Source of the DNA: CBDESM01 sp965242485
Lineage (GTDB): Bacteria > Chloroflexota > Dehalococcoidia > Bin125
Direction of reading: 5' to 3'
DNA length: 64,000 nt
Assembly (NCBI GenBank): GCA_965242485.1
Contig: CBDESM010000003.1
Span: 558,001-622,000, forward strand
A model generated the notes under the pieces. It saw only the letters and a list, made by a program, of their open reading frames with translations. It was not told the origin of the DNA and made no database searches. Within the stretch, counting starts at the first letter, position 1, and each line of letters starts with the position of its first letter. Positions 24,227 to 32,589 of this stretch are shown here, piece after piece. The position numbers and the translations under genes were made by a program.

Positions 24227-25252
24227 TCAGCGGTCATCGGAGGGGCGGATGGGGATTTCGGGCTGGAAGTAGTCGTCGCCGTGGATGCGGCGCTGCATTT
24301 CGCGGACGCGGTCGCCGCGGCGGCCGCGGAAGCCTTCGAGTTCGGCCCAGAAGTAGATGGTGGCGATGACGCCGATGGCGAACATCATGGAGCCGGGGAC
24401 CCACATGATGCCGGCGCCGATGCGCTGGTCGGTGAGCGCGTCGGGGCCCCATTCGCGGACGGCGGCGGCTTGTACGTAGGTGTCGTAGGCGGGTTCGCCG
24501 ATGTTGGTGAGGATCAGGCCGAGGCCGATGTTCTGGAGGATGGCGAGGACGAGGAGCGCGGCGCGCCAGACGTGGGCGGGGCGGAGGCGGGAGGCGTCGA
24601 CGCCGATGATCATCCACCAGAAGAGGGTGGCGCCGAGCAGGAAGACGGCGTGTTCGAGGAAGTGGAGCGCTTCGGAGGCGATGGCGGCGTCGTAGGCGGC
24701 GGGGAGGTGCCAGAGCCAGATGCCGAGGATGAAGACGGCGACGGCGACGGGCGGGAAGGTGAGGAAGCGGAGCAGGCGGCTGTCGAGCAGAGGTACGAGG
24801 TAGTCGCGGCGGACGCGGGGGGAGGCGGCGCGGAGGGCGAGGGTGGCGGGAGCGCCGAGCAGCATCAGGGGGGCGATGACCATGGTGATCAGGACGTGCT
24901 GGAGCATGTGGGCCCAGAAGAGGTCGTCGCTGTAGGCGTCGATGGGGGAGGCGAGGCCGATGATCAGCAGGAACCAGCCGAGTCCGAAGCAGGCGGCGTG
25001 CCAGCGGGGGAAGCGGAAGGCGGGCGAGTCGCGGCGGACGCGGAGCCAGGCCCAGAGGTAGAGGCCGCCGGCAATGAAGGCGAGCGCGAGGCCGGGGGCG
25101 TCGAAGGTCCAGGTCGTCAGGACGGTGCCGAGCTCGCCGGATTCGGCGGCGCGGCCGTCGTGCGCGAGCGCAGATCGGGGCAGGAGGGCGAAGAGCGCGG
25201 CGGCGAGGGGGACGGCCGCGATGCCGGCGAGGGCGGCGGCGCGCCTGGTCAC
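24227..25252 (-). CDS. ctaG: cytochrome c oxidase assembly factor CtaG (caa3_CtaG type)
   Basis: 341 residues. A signal-like N-terminus (ALAGIAAVPLAAALFALLPR) is followed by seven or so membrane helices with conserved pieces FWAHMLQHVLITMVIAPLML, IWLWHLPAAYDAAI and ALHFLEHAVFLLGATLFWW. Family members help insert copper or assemble the oxidase at the membrane. The gene sits 34 bp after subunit III, as in many Gram-positive caa3 clusters. The start is GTG. The His-rich helices would suit copper handling, but that is inference. Confidence 0.92.
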   Translation of the reverse strand: MTRRAAALAGIAAVPLAAALFALLPRSALAHDGRAAESGELGTVLTTWTFDAPGLALAFIAGGLYLWAWLRVRRDSPAFRFPRWHAACFGLGWFLLIIGLASPIDAYSDDLFWAHMLQHVLITMVIAPLMLLGAPATLALRAASPRVRRDYLVPLLDSRLLRFLTFPPVAVAVFILGIWLWHLPAAYDAAIASEALHFLEHAVFLLGATLFWWMIIGVDASRLRPAHVWRAALLVLAILQNIGLGLILTNIGEPAYDTYVQAAAVREWGPDALTDQRIGAGIMWVPGSMMFAIGVIATIYFWAELEGFRGRRGDRVREMQRRIHGDDYFQPEIPIRPSDDR

Positions 25253-25286
25253 GGGCGCGTGCCGGCCGGGAATGCAGGGGGCCGGG

Positions 25287-25913
25287 TCAGCTGAGGAAGA
25301 AGACGAGCGGGAAGACGACGAGGAGCCAGACGAAGCCGACGAAGTGCCAGTAGAGGGTGGCGGCTTCGATGGCGGTGTTGCGCTTGGCGTCGAAGTGCCC
25401 GAGCAGGCCGCGGACGAACTGGGCGAAGATGAAGAGCAGGCCGCCGGCGACGTGGGCGCCGTGGAAGCCGGTGAGGGCGTAGAACATGGCGGCGTAGGTG
25501 CCGTCGGAGATGCCGAAGCCGGCCTCGGCCCATTCGAAACCCTGGTTGATGAGGAAGGCGATGCCGATGACGAGGACGATGCCCATGTTCCAGAGCATGG
25601 CCTTGCGGTTGCCCTTGCGGATGGAGAAGGCGGCGAACTGCATGGGGATCGAGGTGGAGACGAGGAGGACGGTGAAGAGAATGGGGCGGAGTTCGTCGCC
25701 GTGGAGGCGTTCGGCGCCGTTGGTGGGTTCCCAGAAGAGGGTGTCGCTGTGGAGCGCGAGGAGGGCGGCGATCAGGCCCGAGAAGAACATGATCTCGGAG
25801 AAGATGAAGAAGATGATGCCCCAGAGGCCGGTGGTCATCGGCTCGTCGCCGACGAGGAAGCTGCGGACGGGGTGGACGCGCTTGGCGGGTGCTGCGAGAG
25901 CTGCGGATGCCAT
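25287..25913 (-). CDS. ctaE: cytochrome c oxidase subunit III
   Basis: 208 residues, the short five-helix form lacking the first two helices of mitochondrial subunit III. Key segments: GIIFFIFSEIMFFSGLIAAL with the conserved Glu, and YALTGFHGAHVAGGLLFIF and TLYWHFVGFVWLLVVFPLVF near the C-terminus, which match the family signatures. It stabilises the catalytic core in the membrane. It starts 3 bp after subunit I. Confidence 0.96.
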   Translation of the reverse strand: MASAALAAPAKRVHPVRSFLVGDEPMTTGLWGIIFFIFSEIMFFSGLIAALLALHSDTLFWEPTNGAERLHGDELRPILFTVLLVSTSIPMQFAAFSIRKGNRKAMLWNMGIVLVIGIAFLINQGFEWAEAGFGISDGTYAAMFYALTGFHGAHVAGGLLFIFAQFVRGLLGHFDAKRNTAIEAATLYWHFVGFVWLLVVFPLVFFLS

Positions 25914-25916
25914 GGT

Positions 25917-27641
25917 CTAGTCCTCCGCCTTGGCCTGGGCCGCGGGCCTGGTCGCGCCGCCGCCGGGCGGCGGGCCGTGCTTTTCGGCTTCGAGTTCGGC
26001 GAGCTGCTTGGCGAAGCGGATGTCGAAGAGCGGGCGCTCGGAGCGGATTTCGGGGAGGGAGTCGAAGTTGTGGGCGGGCGGCGGGGAGGTGGTGGCCCAT
26101 TCGAGGGTGGTGCCCTCCCAAGGGTCGTCGGAGGAGCGCTCGCCCCACTTGAGGGAGTAGAAGATGTTGAAGAGGAAGATGACCATGGCGATGGCGGAGA
26201 CGAACGCGCCGATCGTGGTGAGGGTGTTCATGAGTTCCCAGCCGGGGTTGTCGGCGTAGTCGTTGATGCGTCGGGGCATGCCGTCGAGGCCGAGCAGGAG
26301 CTGGGTGAAGAAGATCAGGTTGACGCCGATGAAGAGGAGCCAGAAGTGGAGCTTGCCGAGTCCCTCGTTGAGGAACTTGCCGAACATCTTGGGGAACCAG
26401 TAGTAGCAGCCGGCGATGAAGCCGAAGGTGGCGGCGATGGACATGGTGTAGTGGAAGTGGCCGACGACGAAATAGGTGTCGTGGAGGGCGAAGTCGACGG
26501 GGACGGCGGCGTGGAAGACGCCGGTGATGCCGCCGATCAGGAAGAGCATGAGGAAGCCGACGGAGAAGAGCATGGCGGTGGGGAAGATGTTGGAGCCGCG
26601 CCACATGGTGGCGATCCAGTTGAACATCTTGACGCCGGTGGGGACGGCGATGAGGAAGGTGGCGCCCATGAAGAAGGGGAGGAAGACGCCGCCGGTGGTG
26701 AACATGTGGTGGGCCCAGACGATGAAGCCGAGCAGGCCGATGCCGACGAGGGCGAGGACCATGGAGCGATAGCCGAAGACGGGTCGGCGGGTGAAGACGC
26801 CGAAGACGTCGGAGACGATGCCCATGGCGGGGAGGATCATGATGTAGACGGCGGGGTGGGAGTAGAACCAGAAGAGGTTCTGCCAGAGCAGGGGCTGGCC
26901 GCCGTTGGAGGGTTCGAAGATCGCGCCTTCGGCGCCGTTGCGGTCGATGAAGCCGAGCACGAGGGCGGCGGCGAGGACGGGGGTGGAGAGGAGGATCAGG
27001 AGGCCGGTGACGAGGGTGGTCCAGGTGAAGAGGGGCAAGCGCCACATGGTCATGCCGGGGGCGCGCATTTTGAAGATCGTGACGAGGAAGTTGACGGAGC
27101 CGAAGATGGAGGCCTGGCCGAGCAGGATGACGCCGATCAGCCACATGTCCATGCCGGCGCCGGGGGGTTCGGCGTTGGGGCCGCTGTCGAGCGTGATCGG
27201 CGGGTAGGCGGTCCAGCCGGCGGAGGCGGAGCCGCCGTCGACGGCGAAGGAGAGGGCGAGGAGGACGCCGCCGAAGAGGAAGATCCAGAAGGAGAGGGCG
27301 TTGATGCGGGGGAAGGCCATGTCGAGCGCGCCGATTTGGAGCGGCATGGAGTAGTTCATGAAGGCTGCGCCGACGGGCAGGAGGAAGAGGAAGATCATGA
27401 TGCTGCCGTGCATCGTGAAGATCTGGTTGTAGGTCTCGGCGGAGTAGATGGTGCCGGTTTCGGCGAGTTCGGTGCGGAGGACGAGGGAGAAGGCCATGCC
27501 GACGAGGCCGAAGGCCGCGGCGGTCCAGAGGTACATGATGCCGATCTTCTTGTGATCGACGGTGGTCAGCCATTCGAGGAGCCAGCGCCAAGCGCCGGCA
27601 CCGGCGTAAGGGGCCGCCTGCGCGCCCGCGATGGTTGCCAT
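25917..27641 (-). CDS. ctaD: cytochrome c oxidase subunit I, A2-type
   Basis: 574 residues, twelve membrane helices. It holds heme a and the heme a3-CuB centre where O2 is reduced. Ligand motifs are visible: MHGSIMIFLFLLPVG (heme a His), FWFYSHPAVYIMILPAMG (CuB His and the cross-linked Tyr region), WAHHMFTTGG (CuB His pair) and VVGHFHYTMSIAATF (heme His). The second motif reads YSHP without the Glu of GHPEVY, which marks the A2 subfamily, where a Tyr-Ser pair replaces the glutamate of the D channel. The soluble C-terminal tail is Pro/Gly/Lys-rich. Confidence 0.97.
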   Translation of the reverse strand: MATIAGAQAAPYAGAGAWRWLLEWLTTVDHKKIGIMYLWTAAAFGLVGMAFSLVLRTELAETGTIYSAETYNQIFTMHGSIMIFLFLLPVGAAFMNYSMPLQIGALDMAFPRINALSFWIFLFGGVLLALSFAVDGGSASAGWTAYPPITLDSGPNAEPPGAGMDMWLIGVILLGQASIFGSVNFLVTIFKMRAPGMTMWRLPLFTWTTLVTGLLILLSTPVLAAALVLGFIDRNGAEGAIFEPSNGGQPLLWQNLFWFYSHPAVYIMILPAMGIVSDVFGVFTRRPVFGYRSMVLALVGIGLLGFIVWAHHMFTTGGVFLPFFMGATFLIAVPTGVKMFNWIATMWRGSNIFPTAMLFSVGFLMLFLIGGITGVFHAAVPVDFALHDTYFVVGHFHYTMSIAATFGFIAGCYYWFPKMFGKFLNEGLGKLHFWLLFIGVNLIFFTQLLLGLDGMPRRINDYADNPGWELMNTLTTIGAFVSAIAMVIFLFNIFYSLKWGERSSDDPWEGTTLEWATTSPPPAHNFDSLPEIRSERPLFDIRFAKQLAELEAEKHGPPPGGGATRPAAQAKAED

Positions 27642-27681
27642 GTTCTTCCTCCCTCGCCTCTCTTCTCGCGCAGACGGGCGG

Positions 27682-29073
27682 CTAGCCGCCGGACTCGATC
27701 AGCTCGGCAAGCTTGCTGGGAACTACGTCCGCATCAGGCGGGCGCTGCAGGGTCTGCAGCCAAGCGTAGATGTCGGCGATCTCCTCGTCGCTGACTTGCT
27801 CTGGCGTGAACTCCAGCATGCCTTCGAGCGGTTCGCGGTACTGCTCAATGACGCGATCGAGCGGAATGACGGTCTGGGCGATGGTGGGGCCGATGCCGCC
27901 TTGGCCTTGTTCGCCATGGCACTGCTCGCAGCCCAGTCCCAAGTAAAGGCCCTGACCGGCGACGGGGTTGCCGACTGCACCTTCCTCGACGGGTGCTTCT
28001 TCTTGGCCGCCAAAGTCGCCTTCGACGGGTTCGGGTGCATCGGGCGTTTCGGCGACGAACCAAGCGTCGTAGTCGAGGCGGGAGAGGGCGCGGACGGTAA
28101 AGATCATGCGGGCGTGGTCGCGGCCGCAGTACTCGGCGCACTGGCTGGCGTAGTCGCCGGCTTGGTTGACGTTGACCCACATGGCTTGGACGCGGCCGGG
28201 GACAGCATCGAGCTTGTAGAGGAACTGCGGGGTGTAGAAGGCGTGGAGGACGTCGAAGCTGGCGATGTTGAAACGGATCGTGGTGCCGACGGGGACGGTG
28301 ACGACGGGGGTTTGCTCGGCGGCCTGGAGGCGGTTCTCGGCCATGTTTTCGGTGCCGTTGAAGACGCGGAGCAGGGCTTCGCCGCGGCGGTGGGCGATGG
28401 GGACGGTGCCGTTGACGGCGCGCTGGACGGTGATCACGTCGCCCTCGCGTCCGGTGACGCGCATGTGCTCAACGCCCATTTTGATGGTCATGAAGTTGAT
28501 CACGAGGGAGGGGTCGGAGATGCGGATCTCGGTGTCGGCGGGGTCGTTGGAGAGCGAGTCGGAGAGGGTCGCGCCGAGAGGCACGGCGTAGTTGAAGGTC
28601 CAAGCCCACTGGCGGCCCTGGACGTCGATCTCGACGTACTCCTCGCCTTCGGCGGCGGCCTCCTGGATGTCTTCGAGCACGGCGAGGGAACCGAAGAAGA
28701 GAGCGACGACGATGACGAGGGGGATGGCGGTCCAGAGGAATTCGGCGAGGTTGTTGTGGGCGACCTGGGTGGGGAATTCGTCGTCGGACTTGCGGCGGTA
28801 GCGGAAGACGACCCAGATGATCATGGCTTCGACGATGATGAAGACGCCGATGCCGATGCCGAGCAGGACGAAGAAGAGGGTGCGGATGTCGTCGCCCTGA
28901 TCGGAGACGGCGGGGGGGAGCGAGACTTGTGCGGCGGCGGAGCTGAAGAGGCCGGCGCCGGAGAGGGCGAGGGAGATGAAGGCGGCCCAAGCCAACGCGA
29001 GGATCGCGGTGAGCCTGAGCACGCGCGAACGCGCCAATGCCGCGCCGACCCGCCCTGCCGCTCGCTTCGCCAT
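27682..29073 (-). CDS. ctaC: cytochrome c oxidase subunit II with fused cytochrome c domain (caa3-type)
   Basis: 463 residues. An N-terminal signal or anchor helix leads to the two subunit II hairpin helices (FFVLLGIGIGVFIIVEAMII and FLWTAIPLVIVVALFFGSLA). The periplasm-facing cupredoxin domain carries the aromatic patch GRQWAWTFNY and the CuA site CAEYCGRDHARM. After an acidic linker, a cytochrome c domain with haem site CEQCH and distal Met region MLEFTPEQVSDEEIADIYAW ends the chain. This is a caa3-type oxidase that can accept electrons through its own cytochrome. First core gene of the cluster, 8 bp after the unusual 375-residue protein. Confidence 0.96.
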   Translation of the reverse strand: MAKRAAGRVGAALARSRVLRLTAILALAWAAFISLALSGAGLFSSAAAQVSLPPAVSDQGDDIRTLFFVLLGIGIGVFIIVEAMIIWVVFRYRRKSDDEFPTQVAHNNLAEFLWTAIPLVIVVALFFGSLAVLEDIQEAAAEGEEYVEIDVQGRQWAWTFNYAVPLGATLSDSLSNDPADTEIRISDPSLVINFMTIKMGVEHMRVTGREGDVITVQRAVNGTVPIAHRRGEALLRVFNGTENMAENRLQAAEQTPVVTVPVGTTIRFNIASFDVLHAFYTPQFLYKLDAVPGRVQAMWVNVNQAGDYASQCAEYCGRDHARMIFTVRALSRLDYDAWFVAETPDAPEPVEGDFGGQEEAPVEEGAVGNPVAGQGLYLGLGCEQCHGEQGQGGIGPTIAQTVIPLDRVIEQYREPLEGMLEFTPEQVSDEEIADIYAWLQTLQRPPDADVVPSKLAELIESGG

Positions 29074-29081
29074 GGCCGTGC

Positions 29082-30209
29082 CTATCCCGCGCTCTCGTCG
29101 GCCGCCGCCAGCGACGGGGCCTCGCCGTGTTCGTGTTCGTCGGAGTGTCCGGGTTCCTCGAAGGATTTGATGTCCTCGAAGAACCAGCCGGCGCCGCCGT
29201 AGACGATCAGGGTGATGCCGGCGCCGAGCAGTTCGGCGGGGAAGACCGCGCCGAGGCCGGTGAGGATGAGGCCGAGGGCGAAGATGAAGGGGGACATGCT
29301 GGGCGGGGGCATGTGGACGCCTGCGGGGACGTCGTCGGGCGCGCCGGGCATGACGGGGAGCGGGTTTTGGCGGAATTCGGCTGGGCCGCCGGCTTCGTAG
29401 TAGCCCATGTCTTCGGTGAACCAGCGGAGGGCGGAGACGAAGATGAGGGCGATGCCGACGCCGAGCAGCTCGCCGGGGAAGACCGCGCCGAGTCCGGTGA
29501 CGATGAGGCCGGCGGCGAAGAGCAGCGGGGCGAGGCTGGGCGGGGGGAGGTGGGTCGAGTGGTCGTCGTGATCGGCTTCGTGTTCCGCTTCGCCCGAGGG
29601 GAGCGCGAGGACGGCCGGGGGCTCGGGCTGGGGCAGGGCCTTGGGGGGGATTTCGCCGAAGCGGTCGCCGGGCAGGGGCTGGAGGTAGCGGCGGAGGATG
29701 CCGGAGCGCTCGGGGCGGTAGGCCATGGGCTTGAGCGCGGAGGGGAGGAGCGCGGCGACGGGCCTGAAGAGGTCGGGGCCGCTGTAGGACTCTTCGATCT
29801 CGATGCCGAAGGCGGCGGGGCGCTGGCGCCAGATCATGAGCTTGTGGAGCTTGATGCCGTGCAGGCGGAGCAGCTGCTGGGCGCGGGAGGCCTGGCCCAT
29901 GGGGACGTAGAGGACGAGCGGCGCGGCCTTGGCGAGGGGGGCCCAGCGTTCGAGCGCGACCTCGCTGGTGACTTCGTGGGCGAGGGCGAGGTCGGCGGCG
30001 AGGGCGACGAAGTGGCCGGGCTCGTCGGTGACGACGATGTCGGGGTAGAGCCAGCCGCGGCCCTTGACTTGGACGCCCATCTGCCGGGACGGGAAGTTGA
30101 GGGCGGCTTCGCGGTCGGGGAATTCGCCGGTGGGATAGGCGTAGCGGGCCTCCGCGATCTGCTGGAGGACGGCGCCGCGCGTGGCCCGGGCGACTTCAGC
30201 GGTGGGCAT
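29082..30209 (-). CDS. nuclease-like domain fused to two subunit-IV-like membrane hairpins
   Basis: 375 residues. Residues 20-140 resemble a PD-(D/E)xK (Uma2-type) fold: GWLYPDIVVTDEPG with Asp57, then HEVTSEVALERWAPLAKA and PLVLYVPMGQASRAQQLLR. The expected catalytic Glu-x-Lys is not visible, so nuclease activity is doubtful. After a Pro-rich linker come two copies of one membrane module, at 221-272 and 300-351, each PPPS(L/M) followed by two helices around TGLGAVFP and ending WF(T/F)ED. These resemble the small subunit IV of actinobacterial and Chloroflexota oxidases. The gene lies 8 bp before subunit II and is the cluster head, with a GAGGAG ribosome site. Probably an accessory oxidase subunit or assembly factor. 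Confidence 0.75.
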   Translation of the reverse strand: MPTAEVARATRGAVLQQIAEARYAYPTGEFPDREAALNFPSRQMGVQVKGRGWLYPDIVVTDEPGHFVALAADLALAHEVTSEVALERWAPLAKAAPLVLYVPMGQASRAQQLLRLHGIKLHKLMIWRQRPAAFGIEIEESYSGPDLFRPVAALLPSALKPMAYRPERSGILRRYLQPLPGDRFGEIPPKALPQPEPPAVLALPSGEAEHEADHDDHSTHLPPPSLAPLLFAAGLIVTGLGAVFPGELLGVGIALIFVSALRWFTEDMGYYEAGGPAEFRQNPLPVMPGAPDDVPAGVHMPPPSMSPFIFALGLILTGLGAVFPAELLGAGITLIVYGGAGWFFEDIKSFEEPGHSDEHEHGEAPSLAAADESAG

Positions 30210-30289
30210 CGAAGGCGGCGCTCCTCGTTCGCGGGCGGCTGCAGGGAGCAGTATCCGCCATCACGCGCACTCGCTCAACAGCGGGGAGG

Positions 30290-31462
30290 TCAATTGGCGG
30301 CGGCGGAGCGGCGCTCCTGGCCGACGGGGATGTAGCGGGGGCGGTAGATGGCGACGCCCCTGCCGCCGCGGGCGTGGATGCGTTCGTCGACGATCTGGGC
30401 GGCGATGCCGGCGATGCGGGACCAGCCGAAGAGGGTGGTGTAGTAGTCGGGGTCGGTGAAGCCGAGCGCGTGGACGAGGGAGCCGGAGACGAGGTCGACG
30501 TTGGGGTAGGGGTTGGAGACCTTGGGGTTTTCCTTGAGGACGGTGATGCCGGCCTCGCGGACGGCCTTGACGACCTGGAACCAGTGGGCGTCGGGGCAGA
30601 GTTCCTCGCCGAGCGCGAGCTGGACCTTGGCGCGGGGGTCTTCCTGGCGGAGGACGGCGTGGCCGAAGCCGAAGATCAGGCCGCCGTCGGCGAGCCGCTT
30701 GCGGAGGACGGCTTCGGCCTGGGCGACGTCGGTGGTGTCGAGTTCGCGGACCATCTTGAAGCAGTCCTGGTTGGCCATGCCGTGGCGGGGGCCGGCGAGG
30801 CCGTTCATGGCGGAGACCATGGATTGGTACATGTCGGCGAGGCCGGAGGCGACGGCGCGTCCGGTGAAGGTGGAGAGGTTGCCGCCGCCGTGGTCGGCGT
30901 GGAGGACGTAGTAGACGGAGAGCAGGCGGGTGAGGGCGTCGGGGTCCGCATCGGGCATGCCGAGCATGTTGACGAAGTTGGCGACGTAGCCGAGTCCGGG
31001 CTGGGAAGGGATGCGGGGGCCCCAGCCTTCGCGGCGGCGGAAGATGGCGGCGAGCACGGCGGGGATGCGGGCGATCAGGTTGAGCCCGTCCTCCTCGTAG
31101 TCGCCGGTTTTGCCGGCCATGCCGAGGATCTGGATGGCGGCGACGAACTGGTCCATGGGGTGGGCGCCGTCGGGGAAGGCGGCGATCGCCTCGAAGACGG
31201 ATTCGGGCAGGTCGGAGCGGGCGGCGATGTCTTCGGCGACGCCGGCGCGCTCTTCGTCGGTCGGGAGGCGCTTGCGGAAGAGCAGGTGGATGATGTCTTC
31301 GGCCGGCATGTGGGCGAGTTCGGCGATGGGGTAGCCGACGTAGGAGACGCCCTCTTCGGGGTCGACGTAGGAAGTGCCGAGGGTGCCGACGGGGTAGCCG
31401 CGCAGGCCGGTGTCGAGGTTGGCGTTGGTGATCGTGAATTCGATGTCGGGGATGTCGGACAT
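30290..31462 (-). CDS. citrate synthase family protein
   Basis: 390 residues, usual length for the dimeric type. It condenses oxaloacetate (or a related 2-oxo acid) with an acyl-CoA. Catalytic His residues are in YYVLHADHGGGN and IFGFGHAVLR, and the substrate-contact region NGLAGPRHGMANQ is intact; the catalytic Asp falls in NPYPNVDLVSGS. The family includes 2-methylcitrate synthase; the single copy near the oxidase cluster favours a TCA-cycle role, but this is not proven. CGGAG precedes the ATG. Followed downstream by the oxidase cluster on the same strand, which fits coordinated respiration. Confidence 0.94.
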   Translation of the reverse strand: MSDIPDIEFTITNANLDTGLRGYPVGTLGTSYVDPEEGVSYVGYPIAELAHMPAEDIIHLLFRKRLPTDEERAGVAEDIAARSDLPESVFEAIAAFPDGAHPMDQFVAAIQILGMAGKTGDYEEDGLNLIARIPAVLAAIFRRREGWGPRIPSQPGLGYVANFVNMLGMPDADPDALTRLLSVYYVLHADHGGGNLSTFTGRAVASGLADMYQSMVSAMNGLAGPRHGMANQDCFKMVRELDTTDVAQAEAVLRKRLADGGLIFGFGHAVLRQEDPRAKVQLALGEELCPDAHWFQVVKAVREAGITVLKENPKVSNPYPNVDLVSGSLVHALGFTDPDYYTTLFGWSRIAGIAAQIVDERIHARGGRGVAIYRPRYIPVGQERRSAAAN

Positions 31463-31495
31463 GGGCGGGCTCCGTTTCGGGTTGCGGTGCTCGGT

Positions 31496-32443
31496 TCAGC
31501 CTTCGACGGCGACGATGCGGAAGCGGATGACGCCCTTGGGGGCGTTGATTTCGACTTGGGAACCGACGGACTTGTCGATCAGTCCGCGGCCCATCGGGCT
31601 TTCGATGGAGATCCTGCGGGCGACGGGGTCGACTTCGGTGGGGCCGACCAGCGTGTACTCCTCGACCCGTTCGGGGTCTTGGCCGAGCAGGGCAACTTTG
31701 ACGGTGGAGCCGACGTGGGCGCGGCCGCCGGCGCCGCCTTCGCTGAGGTGGGAGTGGGCGATCTGGTATTCGAGCTCGTCGATCCGGCTCTTGAGCCGCT
31801 CCTGGTACTCGCGGGCGGCTTCGAGGGGCGCGTTTTCGCGGATGTCCTTGTCCTCGCGGGCCTGGGCGACGGCCTCGATGGCGCGGGGCATCTCTTCGTG
31901 GAGCTGTTCGAGGTCGGCGCGCATTTTTTCGAGGCCGGCCTGGGTGACTTCGAAGCGGACGCCTTCTTCGTGGGCGACGCTGGCCTGCTTGGAGCCGCCG
32001 GGCTTGCGGATGCGGATGTTGTTGCCGAGGTTGGTCGCGGTGAGGGAGCGTTCCTTCCAGCAGAAGCGGAGGAAGTCCTTGACCGGCATCAGGCGGTCGA
32101 GCATTTGGGTGGTGTTGGCGCCGATCAGGTCCTGGTAGGCGGTCATTTGGTGCGGGGTGAGATCGGCGATGGGGACCTGGGGGGTGACGTGCGAGACGAA
32201 GCGGGCGACGGCGACGCGGGCTTCGCGGGTGAGGGGTTCGGGATCGAGGCCGCGCTTCTGGCGGGTGGCGGAGCGCTGCTCGCGCCAGTCGAAGTAGAGC
32301 AGGACGGCCTGGCCGACGCGGATGATGCCGTCGTCGATCTCGTCCGCGCCTTCGACGATGTCGGCGTCCGGATCCTGGTCGGCGACGACCTGCTCCGGCT
32401 CGACGGTCTCAGCTACGGCGTCGACTACTGCGGTTTCTGCCAT
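31496..32443 (-). CDS. GreA-type transcription elongation factor with N-terminal recombinase-like domain
   Basis: 315 residues, twice the normal GreA length. The C-terminal half (about 160-315) is GreA: an antiparallel coiled coil with the acidic tip DIRENAPLEAAREYQ (200-214), then the FKBP-like domain VGSTVKVALLG and ESPMGRGLIDKSVGSQVEI. GreA rescues backtracked RNA polymerase by stimulating transcript cleavage. The N-terminal half has an acidic leader (1-40) and a helical domain at about 45-147 (VSHVTPQVPIADLTPHQM, QMLDRLMPVKDFLRFCWKE, LGNNIRIRKPGG) like the SAM-like core-binding domain of tyrosine recombinases. Start at ATG 32443 with GGAG upstream; a longer frame to 32527 is unlikely. Confidence 0.88.
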   Translation of the reverse strand: MAETAVVDAVAETVEPEQVVADQDPDADIVEGADEIDDGIIRVGQAVLLYFDWREQRSATRQKRGLDPEPLTREARVAVARFVSHVTPQVPIADLTPHQMTAYQDLIGANTTQMLDRLMPVKDFLRFCWKERSLTATNLGNNIRIRKPGGSKQASVAHEEGVRFEVTQAGLEKMRADLEQLHEEMPRAIEAVAQAREDKDIRENAPLEAAREYQERLKSRIDELEYQIAHSHLSEGGAGGRAHVGSTVKVALLGQDPERVEEYTLVGPTEVDPVARRISIESPMGRGLIDKSVGSQVEINAPKGVIRFRIVAVEG

Positions 32444-32577
32444 GTTGCGCGCTCCGCGGATCGGGCCGCTGCGCGGACACGCAACGGCAAGGTGCGGGGC
32501 CCGTGCCCCGCGTGTGTCCTGCAACACATTCTACCCGTGCCCGCGGCGACCCGTCTTATGGAAAGCGGGGACTTGGA

Positions 32578-32583
32578 TAGGCT
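32578..32583 (+). promoter_or_regulatory. -10-like hexamer TAGGCT, leaderless promoter candidate
   Basis: TAGGCT lies 6 nt before the ATG at 32590. A weak -35 candidate TTATGG (32556-32561) sits 16 bp upstream of it. No ribosome site is present. Confidence 0.45.
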
Positions 32584-32589
32584 GGGTAA

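Noticed and set aside
25249..27591. 780-residue open frame over the cox I/III genes in a different minus-strand frame
   Set aside because: It is Arg/Pro/His-rich low complexity and overlaps well-conserved oxidase subunits; a GC-rich shadow.
31496..32443. Prophage or integron because of the integrase-like domain in the GreA protein
   Set aside because: No catalytic recombinase domain, att sites or phage genes are near; the domain is part of a GreA fusion.
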